A stretch of DNA of 64,000 nt from Epilithonimonas lactis. Its GTDB lineage: Bacteria; Bacteroidota; Bacteroidia; Flavobacteriales; Weeksellaceae. The position numbers and the translations under genes were made by a program. The notes under the pieces were generated by a model, which ran no database searches, was not told the DNA's origin, and saw only the letters and a list, made by a program, of their open reading frames with translations. The stretch lies in contig NZ_FOFI01000002.1 of assembly GCF_900110605.1 (NCBI RefSeq), forward strand, positions 248,001 through 312,000. Direction: 5' to 3'. Every line of letters begins with the position of its first letter. Position 1 is the first letter of the stretch. Shown here in pieces: positions 1 to 8,354 of the stretch.

Positions 1-323
1 TGCTTGTGCTCAAATTTTTCGAAAGGTGAATTGGCCTCTGCACGACAGATCTCGGAGCCATTGAGCCAGCCGCCCATTCCTTTTTCCTTCTTCCATCGGG
101 AGTAAAACAGATGGACCTTGCCATCGTCGCCCCAGATCGGGGAACTGCACCAGATGTAGTAGCCATCGAGGGAAAACTGCCTTCCAATGGGTTTCAGTTT
201 GAAGTAAGGCTTCTCAGAAAAATCAAATGCCTTGGTGAAGGATGTCCCAAAGACCACGGCTGCAACGCCTAAGGCTGAGGTCTGTAAAAAGTCTTTGCGG
301 GTGATATGTTTTGGTGCCTTCAT
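1..323 (-). CDS. Glycoside-hydrolase-like exported protein, C-terminal part beyond the window
   Basis: Only the first 107 codons are present and the reading frame runs off the left edge. The N-terminus carries TRKDFLQTSALG followed by a hydrophobic stretch, which looks like a Tat-type signal with RK instead of RR. The next segment (SLDGYYIWCSSPIWGDDGKVHLFYSRW) is typical of the first blade of five-bladed beta-propeller glycosidases of the GH43/GH32 kind. I infer a periplasmic or exported carbohydrate-active protein. The catalytic residues cannot be judged from this fragment, and the exact family is uncertain. The ATG follows a 209-bp gap shared with the divergent gene to the right. Confidence 0.6.
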   Translation of the reverse strand, partial: MKAPKHITRKDFLQTSALGVAAVVFGTSFTKAFDFSEKPYFKLKPIGRQFSLDGYYIWCSSPIWGDDGKVHLFYSRWKKEKGMGGWLNGSEICRAEANSPFEKFEHK

Positions 324-532
324 TGATTTGATTTTCAGCTAAATTAATGGAAATGCTTGCGGGGAGTGTCCTGCGGTTTCGGCCTAATATCAAATCACCC
401 GCAATTTAATCTTTTGATTTTAAGATATTTATTACAAAAACCCATTAGATCGGCCATAAATTAACTTTTGTAAATCCATCGTTTATTTTAATTTTTTAAT
501 TTCAAAGCCTTAACCAATTAAATTCACAAACG

Positions 533-1012
533 ATGAGTACAAAAAATCAGATCAGCATCGACATTCCCAAAACTGTGATTGCAGATGTGACAGACAAATT
601 ACAAGAATGCAGAACGCTCCTTGCGCCTTATCTACAGGGACTAACTGTCGCAGAGAGAAAATCTCTTTTCAAAATGGGTGATAAAACTGTAGCTACAGTG
701 CAAAAAGTAAAGGACTATGTGGAGACCAATCCAGAGTTTGCCCCTGCATATATGAACAAAGAAGAATTTTTGAAAGACGAAGCTCTGGTCACCACACTCA
801 GTCCTCTTGGCAATCTGGCTGATCAGCTGGCATCCGACATTTCGGACACCATTATCCTTGCCGGAAGCGAGGCTCTTGCTGCTGCCCTGTTCTACTATGG
901 CACTACAAAAGAAGCCGCAGATAGAGGAATTGCCACTGCGGGTCCTATCTACGATGATTTGAAACAGAGATTTGTACAAAGATCCAGAAGATTTCCTCCT
1001 GCAACAGAGTAA
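533..1012 (+). CDS. Conserved hypothetical protein, 159 aa
   Basis: A 159-residue soluble protein without signal peptide or lipobox. I do not recognise a named family. It is predicted to be mostly helical, with a central acidic region and a C-terminal LAAALFYYGTTKEAADRG segment that resembles a small helical bundle, and it ends in an Arg/Pro-rich tail. The codon pattern is consistent throughout, and a good stem-loop terminator follows the stop, so I take it as a real single-gene transcription unit. It stands alone, divergent from the glycosidase-like gene, and context gives no clue to its role. Confidence 0.7.
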   Translation: MSTKNQISIDIPKTVIADVTDKLQECRTLLAPYLQGLTVAERKSLFKMGDKTVATVQKVKDYVETNPEFAPAYMNKEEFLKDEALVTTLSPLGNLADQLASDISDTIILAGSEALAAALFYYGTTKEAADRGIATAGPIYDDLKQRFVQRSRRFPPATE

Positions 1013-1034
1013 GAACTCTGAATAACTTCATCAG

Positions 1035-1080
1035 CGACTCTTTGAAGACTTTCAACGTCTGAAAAGAGTCGTTTTCATTT
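1035..1080 (+). terminator. Rho-independent terminator
   Basis: Nested inverted repeat with outer arms CGACTCTTT / AAAGAGTCG and inner arms AGAC / GTCT, followed by TTTTCATTT. It lies 22 bp after the stop of the 159-aa gene. Confidence 0.75.
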
Positions 1081-1297
1081 GAATTTAGACATTCAACATG
1101 TGAAAACACTCGTCCGAGACCAATAACACACCTTATTTCTCTGAAATCAGACACCGAAGACACAAAACGGATCATCACATCAGCACAATAGACTTTTAGA
1201 ATGTAAAAGTGTGGTTTGTGAGTGGTTTTGGGTGGAGTGGAAATTGTGGGTATATTTAAATGACCAATAATTTGAAATTGAAGATTTATATACAATT
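1081..1297. other. Gap with no recognised gene
   Basis: Part of a 329-bp gap between the 159-aa gene and the next rightward ORF. Antisense reading frames exist here but show no protein features. I see no tRNA, no clear promoter and no repeat apart from the terminator at the left end and the palindrome at the right end. Confidence 0.5.
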
Positions 1298-1327
1298 AAT
1301 TTTTATTTCTTTGAAGAAATAAAAATT
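1298..1327. repeat. Perfect 14-bp inverted repeat upstream of an ORF
   Basis: Arms AATTTTTATTTCTT and AAGAAATAAAAATT are exact reverse complements separated by the dinucleotide TG. The right end lies 14 bp before the next ATG. It could be an operator or a cruciform-forming or mRNA-leader hairpin. There is no T-tract beyond the AT-rich arms, so I do not call it a terminator. Confidence 0.7.
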
Positions 1328-1341
1328 TCAGCAACTGCAAA

Positions 1342-2145
1342 ATGAAAACAATGAAATATGAAGTTTTACTTGTAAATGATTCTTCGGCTGGAGAAATGAC
1401 TGAAAAATGTTATGAGCAACCATACAATATCAATAATTATAGAGAATACATAAAAGAGCATAATTCTTTTCCTTTGGAAAAACCTCCAATTTGGATTAAA
1501 ATTTATGATGACAAAGAATTTAATTCCCTGAACGATTTTGTGTATTCATTACAAGATTTTATAATTAATGATAAAGTGAAATCAATACTTGAAAATCACA
1601 AATTGCCTAATCACGATTTTGTCCCAGCTGAGATTCATCGTAATGAAAGAAAAATATTATTCAATAAACTCTCTAAATACAAACATTATTATTGGTTTAA
1701 TACTATCTCAGATTATAATGACTATGTAGATTTTTCAAAGAGCGAAATCAAATTTACTAAAGACAAAAAAATAATTCAACTTAACATTAATTCAATTTTA
1801 GAATTATATTCTCTCCGTAATTCCAATCAAAAAATATCGAACAGGATTAATATGCTTTACAAGCTATATCCAAATAATCAATCTAAAATTCAAGAAATAA
1901 TTCTACACGAAGATTTATTTGGAGTGAGTTGGCGAGCAGAAAAAATTGTGCTGAATAAAAATTTTGACAGAAGCTTAGATTTGTTTTCGCTTCCAATATT
2001 TTCTAGCAGAACTTATATCTCTCAGAAACTAAAGGAGAATCTTATCAAAGAAAATATAACAGATATATCTTTTATTAAAACAGGAAATAATCCGGATCCA
2101 AAATATCTTTTAAATCCTGAGTTAGAGATTAGTGACTTAGAATAA
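1342..2145 (+). CDS. Hypothetical protein, 267 aa, AT-rich
   Basis: An unrecognised soluble protein with no signal peptide. It is rich in Lys, Asn and Ile and noticeably more AT-rich than topA beside it, which suggests acquired accessory DNA. Motifs for a named enzyme family are not visible. The second half contains LHEDLFGVSWRAEKIVLNK, which might form part of a small conserved domain. An alternative start is the second Met four codons in. It is flanked by a perfect palindrome upstream and REP-like palindromes downstream, so its surroundings look mobile or variable. Function unknown. Confidence 0.65.
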   Translation: MKTMKYEVLLVNDSSAGEMTEKCYEQPYNINNYREYIKEHNSFPLEKPPIWIKIYDDKEFNSLNDFVYSLQDFIINDKVKSILENHKLPNHDFVPAEIHRNERKILFNKLSKYKHYYWFNTISDYNDYVDFSKSEIKFTKDKKIIQLNINSILELYSLRNSNQKISNRINMLYKLYPNNQSKIQEIILHEDLFGVSWRAEKIVLNKNFDRSLDLFSLPIFSSRTYISQKLKENLIKENITDISFIKTGNNPDPKYLLNPELEISDLE

Positions 2146-2164
2146 TCTATTTGTACCTCAGACA

Positions 2165-2234
2165 TCCGCTGTTCAAAGTCGGGAGACTTTGCGCAGCGGA
2201 ATAAATACCCCGCTGGTGCGAGCGTCACGCTCGT
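2165..2234. repeat. REP-like pair of GC-rich palindromes
   Basis: Two hairpins lie in tandem. The first, 36 bp long, has outer arms TCCGCTG / CAGCGGA and inner arms CAAAGTC / GACTTTG around a GGGA loop. The second has CGAGCG / CGCTCG around TCA. Their GC content contrasts sharply with the AT-rich neighbours. The arrangement resembles repetitive extragenic palindromes linked to REP-associated (RAYT) transposases. No transposase is present in the window, so assignment is by structure only. Confidence 0.55.
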
Positions 2235-2258
2235 ATCTTCATAAAATGATACAAGAAA

Positions 2259-2290
2259 AAACCCCTTTTGAAGATCATCAAAAGGGGTTT
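2259..2290 (-). terminator. Terminator between convergent genes (topA side)
   Basis: A 13-bp stem AAACCCCTTTTGA / TCAAAAGGGGTTT with a 6-nt loop. Read leftwards it is followed by TTTTTTCTTG, as expected for the end of topA. It may also stop rightward transcription from the 267-aa gene. Confidence 0.8.
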
Positions 2291-2312
2291 AATATTTTAA
2301 GTTAAAAAACTT

Positions 2313-4883
2313 TTATTTCTTAGCAGCAGGTTTCTTCGCCGGTGCTTTCTTCGCAGTGGCTGCTTTTTTGGCGGCTGGCTTTTTGGCTGCAGGTTTCTTT
2401 TTCTCGGCGAAGGCTTTTGGGTCTTGCGCCGTGATCCATTTTTTCACCTCATCCAGGGAAACGTCCTTCAGTTCGTCCGCTTCGTACTTGGTGTCGTCTT
2501 TCTTTTTCGGGATCTTGTGGATGTTCTTGCCGTGTTTCACGATTGGTCCCCATCTCGCATTTTCGATGGAGATCTTTTCCGCTTCCCAATGCTGGATGTA
2601 TCGGTTCGCCTCTTTCTCCAGTTTCGCATCGATGAGTTCATTGATGTCGCTTTGGGACAGATTATCAAAATTATAACGTTTCGGAACGTTGATGAAGATA
2701 CTTTGGTATTTGATAAATGGACCGAATCTTCCCGTTCCCTTTGTTACTGGTTCACCTTTGTAGCTTGCGATTGGCGCGTCTGCCACTTTCTTTTCGTTGA
2801 TGATCTCCTCCGCACGGTTTTGATCTACGGAAAGCGGGTCTTCACCTTTCGGAATGCTGATGTAGGTCTCGCCCCATTTCACATAAGGTCCGAATCTTCC
2901 AACACCTACAGCAACCGGTTGTCCGTCCACTTCTTTCAAATCAAAAGGCAGTCTGAACACTTCCAGAGCGTCTTCCAAAGTGATGGTTGCAATATTCTGA
3001 TGTGCCATCAATGAAGCAAAGATCGGTTTCTCCTCGTCATCCTGTTCTCCGATCTGGATCATCGGTCCGAATCTTCCGATCCTTGCGTGAACATTTTTAC
3101 CGGATTTCGGGTCAACACCTAGGATCCTTTCGCCATTCGCACGGTCTGCATTTTCCTCAACATCTTCGATTCTTGGGTGGAATTTGGAGTAGAAATCCGT
3201 CATCATCTCCTTCCACTTCTGGTCGCCGCTTGCAATGTGGTCAAAGCTCTCCTCCACTTTCGCTGTGAAACCATAATCCAGGATCTCAGCAAAATTATTG
3301 GTCAAGAAATCATTCACGACCTCACCGATATCGGTTGGGATGAATTTATTCTTATCACCACCGAATTTCTCCTGAAGCACCTCTTTTTTGACACCAGATT
3401 TCCCCAATGTCATTTTCACGATCTCTCTCGTTTGTGGCTCAAGTTCTCTCTTATCTACATACTCACGATTCTGAATGGTCTGAATGGTCGGCGCATAGGT
3501 CGATGGACGACCGATTCCCAACTCTTCCAGTTTTTTCACCAAACCAGCTTCCGTAAATCTTGCGGATGGTCTCGTGAATTTCTCTGTCGCGGTGATTTTT
3601 TTATAGTCTAAAGCTTCGCCAACGGAAACTTTCGGTAACAATTTCTCGTTGCTTTCGTCATCTTCGTCCTCAGTTTTCACAATGCCGTAAGCCTTAAGGA
3701 AACCATCGAAAATGATGACCTCACCTTGTGCTTCGAAATGTTGTGGCAACTTGGCGTTTCCAATTTCAATCACGGTTTTCTCGATCTTCGCATTCTCCAT
3801 TTGAGAAGCCAAAGTTCGTCTGTAGATCAATTGGTATAATTTGTTCAACTGCGCATCATCAATGGATTTCAAAGCGAAATCTGTTGGGCGGATCGCCTCG
3901 TGGGCTTCCTGAGCAGAAGATGATTTTGTGGTGTAATTTCTTGGTTTAGAATAATTCTCACCGTATTCTGAGATGATCTGCGCCTTAGCACCGTTGATTG
4001 CTTCCTGAGAAAGATTCACGGAATCGGTTCTCATATACGTGATGAATCCTTCCTCGTAAAGTCTCTGCGCCAAACGCATTGTGGACGTCACGTTGTAACC
4101 CAATCTAGAAGAAGCTTCTTGTTGCAAAGTGGAAGTCGTGAACGGTGCAGAAGCTGTTCTGGTTCCTGGTTTGGTCTCCACATTCAGAACTTTGAAGTCT
4201 GTGGTTTTCGCCAAATTAAGGAAGTTCTCTGCATCTGATTCTTTCTCGAAATCTTTTTTCAATTTCGCCAAGATCTCTTGCTGCGCATTATTAAGGAAAA
4301 TCCCTTCCAGTTTGAAACTTGGTTTTGGGGTAAACTCACGGATCTCTTTTTCTCTTTCAACTACCAATCTTACAGCAACGGATTGCACACGTCCTGCAGA
4401 AAGTCCGGTTTTTACTTTTTTCCAGAGAACCGGTGACATTTCGAAACCAACGATTCTGTCCAGAACTCGTCTTGCTTGTTGAGCATTAACTAAATTTTGG
4501 TCAATATCTCTTGGATTGTCGATTGCCTTCAAGATCGCATTTTTGGTGATCTCGTGGAAGACGATTCTTTTTCTATTTTCAGGTTTAAGTTTTAGTTCGT
4601 CTGCCAAATGCCAGGCAATCGCTTCACCTTCGCGGTCCTCATCGGAAGCAAGCCAAACCATATCAGCTTTTTTCACAGAGGCTTTCAGTTCTGCGACCAA
4701 TTTCTTCTTATCAGCAGACACTTCATAGTCGGGCGTGAAATTCGACAAGTCGATTCCCATTCCTTTTTTAGGCAGATCGCGGATGTGTCCGAAGCTGGAT
4801 TTGACCTCGAAATCTGAACCTAAATATTTCTGAATTGTTTTTGCTTTTGCCGGAGATTCGACAATCACTAAGTTTTTTGGCAT
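2313..4883 (-). CDS. topA: DNA topoisomerase I
   Basis: Type IA topoisomerase that relaxes negatively supercoiled DNA through a 5'-phosphotyrosyl intermediate. The N-terminal Toprim domain (LVIVESPAKAKTIQKYLG, DEDREGEA at residues 81-88) is followed by the catalytic core with active-site Tyr283 in ITYMRTDS. Instead of Cys4 zinc fingers, the C-terminus has four GRFGP-type repeats (GRFGPMIQ, GRFGPYVK, GRFGPFIK, ARWGPIVK) and then a histone-H1-like tail of about 30 residues made of Lys, Ala and Pro, a common Bacteroidota arrangement. I chose the ATG that gives MPKNLVIVES (856 aa). A TTG six codons upstream falls inside the predicted -7 promoter element and cannot be the start. The gene stands alone with its own promoter and terminator. 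Confidence 0.98.
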   Translation of the reverse strand: MPKNLVIVESPAKAKTIQKYLGSDFEVKSSFGHIRDLPKKGMGIDLSNFTPDYEVSADKKKLVAELKASVKKADMVWLASDEDREGEAIAWHLADELKLKPENRKRIVFHEITKNAILKAIDNPRDIDQNLVNAQQARRVLDRIVGFEMSPVLWKKVKTGLSAGRVQSVAVRLVVEREKEIREFTPKPSFKLEGIFLNNAQQEILAKLKKDFEKESDAENFLNLAKTTDFKVLNVETKPGTRTASAPFTTSTLQQEASSRLGYNVTSTMRLAQRLYEEGFITYMRTDSVNLSQEAINGAKAQIISEYGENYSKPRNYTTKSSSAQEAHEAIRPTDFALKSIDDAQLNKLYQLIYRRTLASQMENAKIEKTVIEIGNAKLPQHFEAQGEVIIFDGFLKAYGIVKTEDEDDESNEKLLPKVSVGEALDYKKITATEKFTRPSARFTEAGLVKKLEELGIGRPSTYAPTIQTIQNREYVDKRELEPQTREIVKMTLGKSGVKKEVLQEKFGGDKNKFIPTDIGEVVNDFLTNNFAEILDYGFTAKVEESFDHIASGDQKWKEMMTDFYSKFHPRIEDVEENADRANGERILGVDPKSGKNVHARIGRFGPMIQIGEQDDEEKPIFASLMAHQNIATITLEDALEVFRLPFDLKEVDGQPVAVGVGRFGPYVKWGETYISIPKGEDPLSVDQNRAEEIINEKKVADAPIASYKGEPVTKGTGRFGPFIKYQSIFINVPKRYNFDNLSQSDINELIDAKLEKEANRYIQHWEAEKISIENARWGPIVKHGKNIHKIPKKKDDTKYEADELKDVSLDEVKKWITAQDPKAFAEKKKPAAKKPAAKKAATAKKAPAKKPAAKK

Positions 4884-4898
4884 CCTGAAAAATTTTTG

Positions 4899-4906
4899 CA
4901 AAAGTA
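4899..4906 (-). promoter_or_regulatory. Candidate -7 element for topA
   Basis: Read leftwards the sequence is TACTTTTG, matching the Bacteroidota -7 consensus TAnnTTTG. It lies 15 bp upstream of the topA ATG, leaving a very short leader. No clear -33 TTTG is visible at the usual 19-bp spacing. Confidence 0.5.
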
Positions 4907-4988
4907 GGCGTTTTTTATTTTATATAGCATATTTGTAATTATTCACAGAAACTATCGATCCCAAATGCTTTGATTTTTGGTAAAAAAA

Positions 4989-5015
4989 AGCCTTCAAAAA
5001 AATTTTGTGAAGGCT
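4989..5015 (-). terminator. Terminator after the FG-GAP/UnbV gene
   Basis: Arms AGCCTTCA and TGAAGGCT. Read leftwards they are followed by eight T residues. It sits 23 bp past the stop of the secreted FG-GAP protein and also separates it from topA. Confidence 0.75.
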
Positions 5016-5037
5016 GCATCCCACATTTTGGGTTGGC

Positions 5038-7056
5038 TTATTTTTTAATGATCTTTTGAGAATATGAATTCCCTGACTTGTCGTTCGTAACAATTACGTA
5101 AACGCCTGGACTTAGCTGTTTGACAGACATTGCATTTTTAACAATTTCGGTCTGAAGAACTATTTTCCCGTTCAGATCAAATACTTTTGCAAGGACAGGA
5201 ACAAAGTCTTTTTTGGTTTTGAAATTAATGATGTCATTAGCAGGATTGGGATAAACGGTAAATGAATTTTTATCATTAATACTATCCGAAACGGCCAATG
5301 TAGAACCTTCGACCACATTCAAAGTGGTATTGGGCGTTACATTATCGATGGTATCTACTTTGCCGGAAGGCCATCTTACAATCACTTTACGGATCTCTGT
5401 AGCTTGTCCGATTCCGAAATGGGTATTCAGCGTGCTCATATTTCCGAAGCCAGAACCACTTTGCACGTCGCGGATCTGTTTTCCCCAAGCGCCATAGATC
5501 TCGACCCTTGCTCCAATCCCGTTTCTGTTGCTTCCAATTCCTTTGAGGGTTACCTTCAGCCATTTGTTGGTATTTCCATTGTTGAAGAGAATGATCTGAC
5601 CATTTTGGATATCCAGAAATCCGTCGTTGTTAAGATCACCGATCGGTCTGCGATAGATATCAATATTATAAGGATTGCCGTTGGGAGTAAATTTGAAGTT
5701 TCCATCTCCAAACATAATGGTATTCCCTGCTCCTAAAATATCCAGAAAGCCATCATTGTCAAAATCATAGGTCACATATTCCCGACTCATACCTGTTACA
5801 GATTCATATCCAGAGCCAGCGGTCACGTCGGAGAAAGTGCCGTCTCCATTATTCTTCATGATCTTGTTCAAGCCATCGGTGTCAGAATTAATACCGATCA
5901 TGGTGTCCATCAATCCATCATTATTGAAATCGCCCCAAGCCGCAGACCAGCTTTGAGAAGGCTCTGCAAGATTCGCTGCATTGGCCACGTTGGTAAAAGT
6001 TCCGTTGCCGTTATTTCTGTAAAGCTCATCGATATTTCCTCCAACTCCAGAGCCACCTTCGCCACATTTTGCAATGAAGAGATCCAGGTCGCCATCATTA
6101 TCAAAATCTGTCCAGGTAGAAGCATAGTTACCTCCAGATGGAAAATCTCCCAATCCGCCTCGGTTGTGGTTCATATTGGTTCCGTCGTTGAGATAATATC
6201 TGTTTGGTCCGTTGTCATCACAGACAAAAGCATCTAATTTGCCATCATTGTTAATATCCACAAAGTTGGTGCGCTGCGTGAGGTAGGATTGGGTTTTTCG
6301 GTCTGTAGTGTAGGCTGTTCCTGTAGCGTTGGCTTTTACAAACGTAACACCACTGGATGAACCGTAGATCAGATCATTAAATCCATTATTATCATAGTCA
6401 CCTGCTGCAATACTCCATTGCGGTTCTACAATTGTATTTGGAGTGGTGTAGCTGACATCATTAAATCCACCTTCTGGTTTTTGCTGGGAAACAACGATCT
6501 TTGTTTTGTTGACTACAGAAACAATATCATCCAGATAATCTCCATTCATATCCACGATACAATTGTTGTAGGTACCAGCAACACCACTTACGACCTGAGA
6601 AGTGAAAGAAAGCCTATCTGGAACTACGACAGATTCTGAAAATTTGAACTGAAAAGCAGAATTGCTCCATTTATTATCAAAAACGATGTAATAAGGTGTA
6701 TTGGGAGCGCCACGAAAAGTCACCTGCGCAGAAAACCCAGAATAATCATCATTGCTTATCACGCACGCCAATGTTGTACAATCGCCAGTGTACACCATTA
6801 TTCTTGTATCATTAGACTGCCCCGCAATTACGGTAGATATGGTAATATTCTTATCCTCGGTAGGTGTATATTTGTACCACGCTCCTGCAGTACCAATACC
6901 ATATTCGAGGCCACATGCGGACGGTGCGGGATTTCCCGTGATTCCGGGAACGCTGTACGTGCCTGTTGCACTGATAATGACCGGATTGGCACAAGATGTT
7001 TGCGCCAGAGCAAAGGCAGCAGAACAAAGAGATGTAAAGAGTAATAGTTTTTTCAT
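5038..7056 (-). CDS. Secreted FG-GAP/VCBS repeat protein with UnbV domain and T9SS sorting signal
   Basis: A 672-residue exported protein of the CRTAC1-like type. The start is the ATG giving the Sec signal MKKLLLFTSLCSAAFALAQ; a longer in-frame start would overlap the upstream cytochrome gene. Domains in order: a pre-peptidase-like beta domain (about 20-150), a run of FG-GAP/VCBS repeats with Ca-binding-type DxDxDG motifs (DFDNDGDLD, DFNNDGLMD, DFDNDGFLD, DLNNDGFLD), an ASPIC/UnbV domain (GARVEIYGAWGKQIRDV), and a C-terminal T9SS type A sorting domain (VYPNPANDIINF to the final KIIKK). I infer surface attachment or release through type IX secretion. It lies 20 bp after the diheme cytochrome gene and is probably co-transcribed with it. 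Ligand unknown. Confidence 0.9.
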   Translation of the reverse strand: MKKLLLFTSLCSAAFALAQTSCANPVIISATGTYSVPGITGNPAPSACGLEYGIGTAGAWYKYTPTEDKNITISTVIAGQSNDTRIMVYTGDCTTLACVISNDDYSGFSAQVTFRGAPNTPYYIVFDNKWSNSAFQFKFSESVVVPDRLSFTSQVVSGVAGTYNNCIVDMNGDYLDDIVSVVNKTKIVVSQQKPEGGFNDVSYTTPNTIVEPQWSIAAGDYDNNGFNDLIYGSSSGVTFVKANATGTAYTTDRKTQSYLTQRTNFVDINNDGKLDAFVCDDNGPNRYYLNDGTNMNHNRGGLGDFPSGGNYASTWTDFDNDGDLDLFIAKCGEGGSGVGGNIDELYRNNGNGTFTNVANAANLAEPSQSWSAAWGDFNNDGLMDTMIGINSDTDGLNKIMKNNGDGTFSDVTAGSGYESVTGMSREYVTYDFDNDGFLDILGAGNTIMFGDGNFKFTPNGNPYNIDIYRRPIGDLNNDGFLDIQNGQIILFNNGNTNKWLKVTLKGIGSNRNGIGARVEIYGAWGKQIRDVQSGSGFGNMSTLNTHFGIGQATEIRKVIVRWPSGKVDTIDNVTPNTTLNVVEGSTLAVSDSINDKNSFTVYPNPANDIINFKTKKDFVPVLAKVFDLNGKIVLQTEIVKNAMSVKQLSPGVYVIVTNDKSGNSYSQKIIKK

Positions 7057-7076
7057 ATTGGTTTTAAGTTTTGTAA

Positions 7077-8174
7077 TTAATTGCAAGTTTGGTTTAATGA
7101 ACTGATCCATTGCTGTACTAGTAACAGACCTTCATCGTGAACTACCGTTCTTCCCAGCAAAGGCATTCTGTTGCTTTCATCGACGGATTGAAGTCTGTAA
7201 TGCATGACCGACTTATTGTAATTGCCAGGCGCAACGATTTTTGATATGGTGGAGTTGACAGGTTCGGCTGCTGTGAGGCAAACACCCAAATTAGTTAAAT
7301 CACTGGTTTGATTGAAGTTTAGGCGCAATGCACGGTAATCGCAGCGGGCGTTTTGCTGATGACAATGCGAACAATTGGCATCCAGATAGGAGCGCAAACG
7401 AATATCAACAGGTTTCGTAGTGTCATGATAATCCACCGTGGATACTATGGAGGAAGGATAGCTGGCCAGATAACCTTCATCCACCAGTTTTTGTAACTGG
7501 TTCTTTATATTATTGGTGGAATAGTTGTAGACTGTATTTAGATTTTGTGGTTTTGTACCGATTGGAACAGGTTTCCCATCCACTCTGTGACAGGCAAAAC
7601 ATTCATTTTCCGATGGGATCCTGTAATCTGTAGTTATCACCTCATCGTTTGGTTTCTTGAAACTTATCGTTTGGGAGCTGCCACTGGTAAAATCCTCACC
7701 GGTCACCAGAGAAGCTTCTGTTTGCGCATCGTTCCAAATATATTCCGCGAAAATCCATCCGGTAGATTTTCTTATCATCAATCTTGTTTCTATTATCTTT
7801 GCCTGATTATTGGGTTGTAAAGTGGTATAATAGAAATTTTTGATCAAAATGGTTCCGATTGGAAAATTGAGAGTCTTTCCATCTTCTTCATAAGTCGCTT
7901 TTGTACCTTCTGGCATCCAGATGAATCTTTTCTTCTGAGCATAATCTGTAAACAAAGAACTTGCAGGCTCATATGGGATCACTTTCGAAATTGGTGTCAG
8001 GTTTTTTAGGTCCCCAGAAAAAAATGAATAGGTTGAAAGTTTGGAGTACGGCACCGCATTGATATCAAAATTGACCGTCGGCCCAGAAATCGCAGATTCT
8101 ACAACAGTCGAGTCATCTTTACAAGAATAAAAGAAAAAAAATGATAAAAGAGACAGGAAATAGATGTTTTTCAT
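7077..8174 (-). CDS. Diheme c-type cytochrome lipoprotein (SO2930-like)
   Basis: A 365-residue lipoprotein. The chosen ATG gives MKNIYFLSLLSFFFFYSCKDD with a lipobox Cys; the upstream in-frame start adds an unlikely leader. Two heme-attachment motifs are visible, CFACH near the middle and CSHCH in the C-terminal third, and the overall pattern fits the SO2930-type diheme cytochrome family. The family is thought to act in periplasmic or cell-surface redox chemistry, but its substrate is not established. It forms a leftward pair with the FG-GAP/UnbV protein, which suggests a joint role at the cell surface. Confidence 0.85.
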   Translation of the reverse strand: MKNIYFLSLLSFFFFYSCKDDSTVVESAISGPTVNFDINAVPYSKLSTYSFFSGDLKNLTPISKVIPYEPASSLFTDYAQKKRFIWMPEGTKATYEEDGKTLNFPIGTILIKNFYYTTLQPNNQAKIIETRLMIRKSTGWIFAEYIWNDAQTEASLVTGEDFTSGSSQTISFKKPNDEVITTDYRIPSENECFACHRVDGKPVPIGTKPQNLNTVYNYSTNNIKNQLQKLVDEGYLASYPSSIVSTVDYHDTTKPVDIRLRSYLDANCSHCHQQNARCDYRALRLNFNQTSDLTNLGVCLTAAEPVNSTISKIVAPGNYNKSVMHYRLQSVDESNRMPLLGRTVVHDEGLLLVQQWISSLNQTCN

Positions 8175-8242
8175 ATTCAGTTTTTTAACAACGAATATAA
8201 ATAATAATCCCGTCACACAAGTTAATAAAAATTAAAATATAT

Positions 8243-8250
8243 TAAATTTG
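8243..8250 (+). promoter_or_regulatory. Candidate -7 element upstream of the MMPL exporter
   Basis: TAAATTTG matches TAnnTTTG. It lies about 105 bp upstream of the exporter ATG, in the 180-bp gap shared with the divergent cytochrome gene. If used, the first flexirubin gene has a leader of about 100 nt. No convincing -33 box was found. Confidence 0.4.
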
Positions 8251-8354
8251 CCAACTTATTTGATAACAAATACTGGAATATAATATAAAATTCATATTAA
8301 ATTATATTAAAACACCAACCTCAACCAAAACAGCAAAAACTTCATAAAACAAAA

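Noticed and set aside
945-1295. Leftward frame of 116 codons in the gap before the 267-aa gene
   Set aside because: It overlaps the 159-aa gene and its terminator, has no recognisable features and an odd composition. Treated as chance.
2424-3611. Long open frames on the + strand opposite topA
   Set aside because: They are reverse-strand images of topA, and their translations show no protein family; the topA reading frame has full-length Toprim and catalytic motifs.
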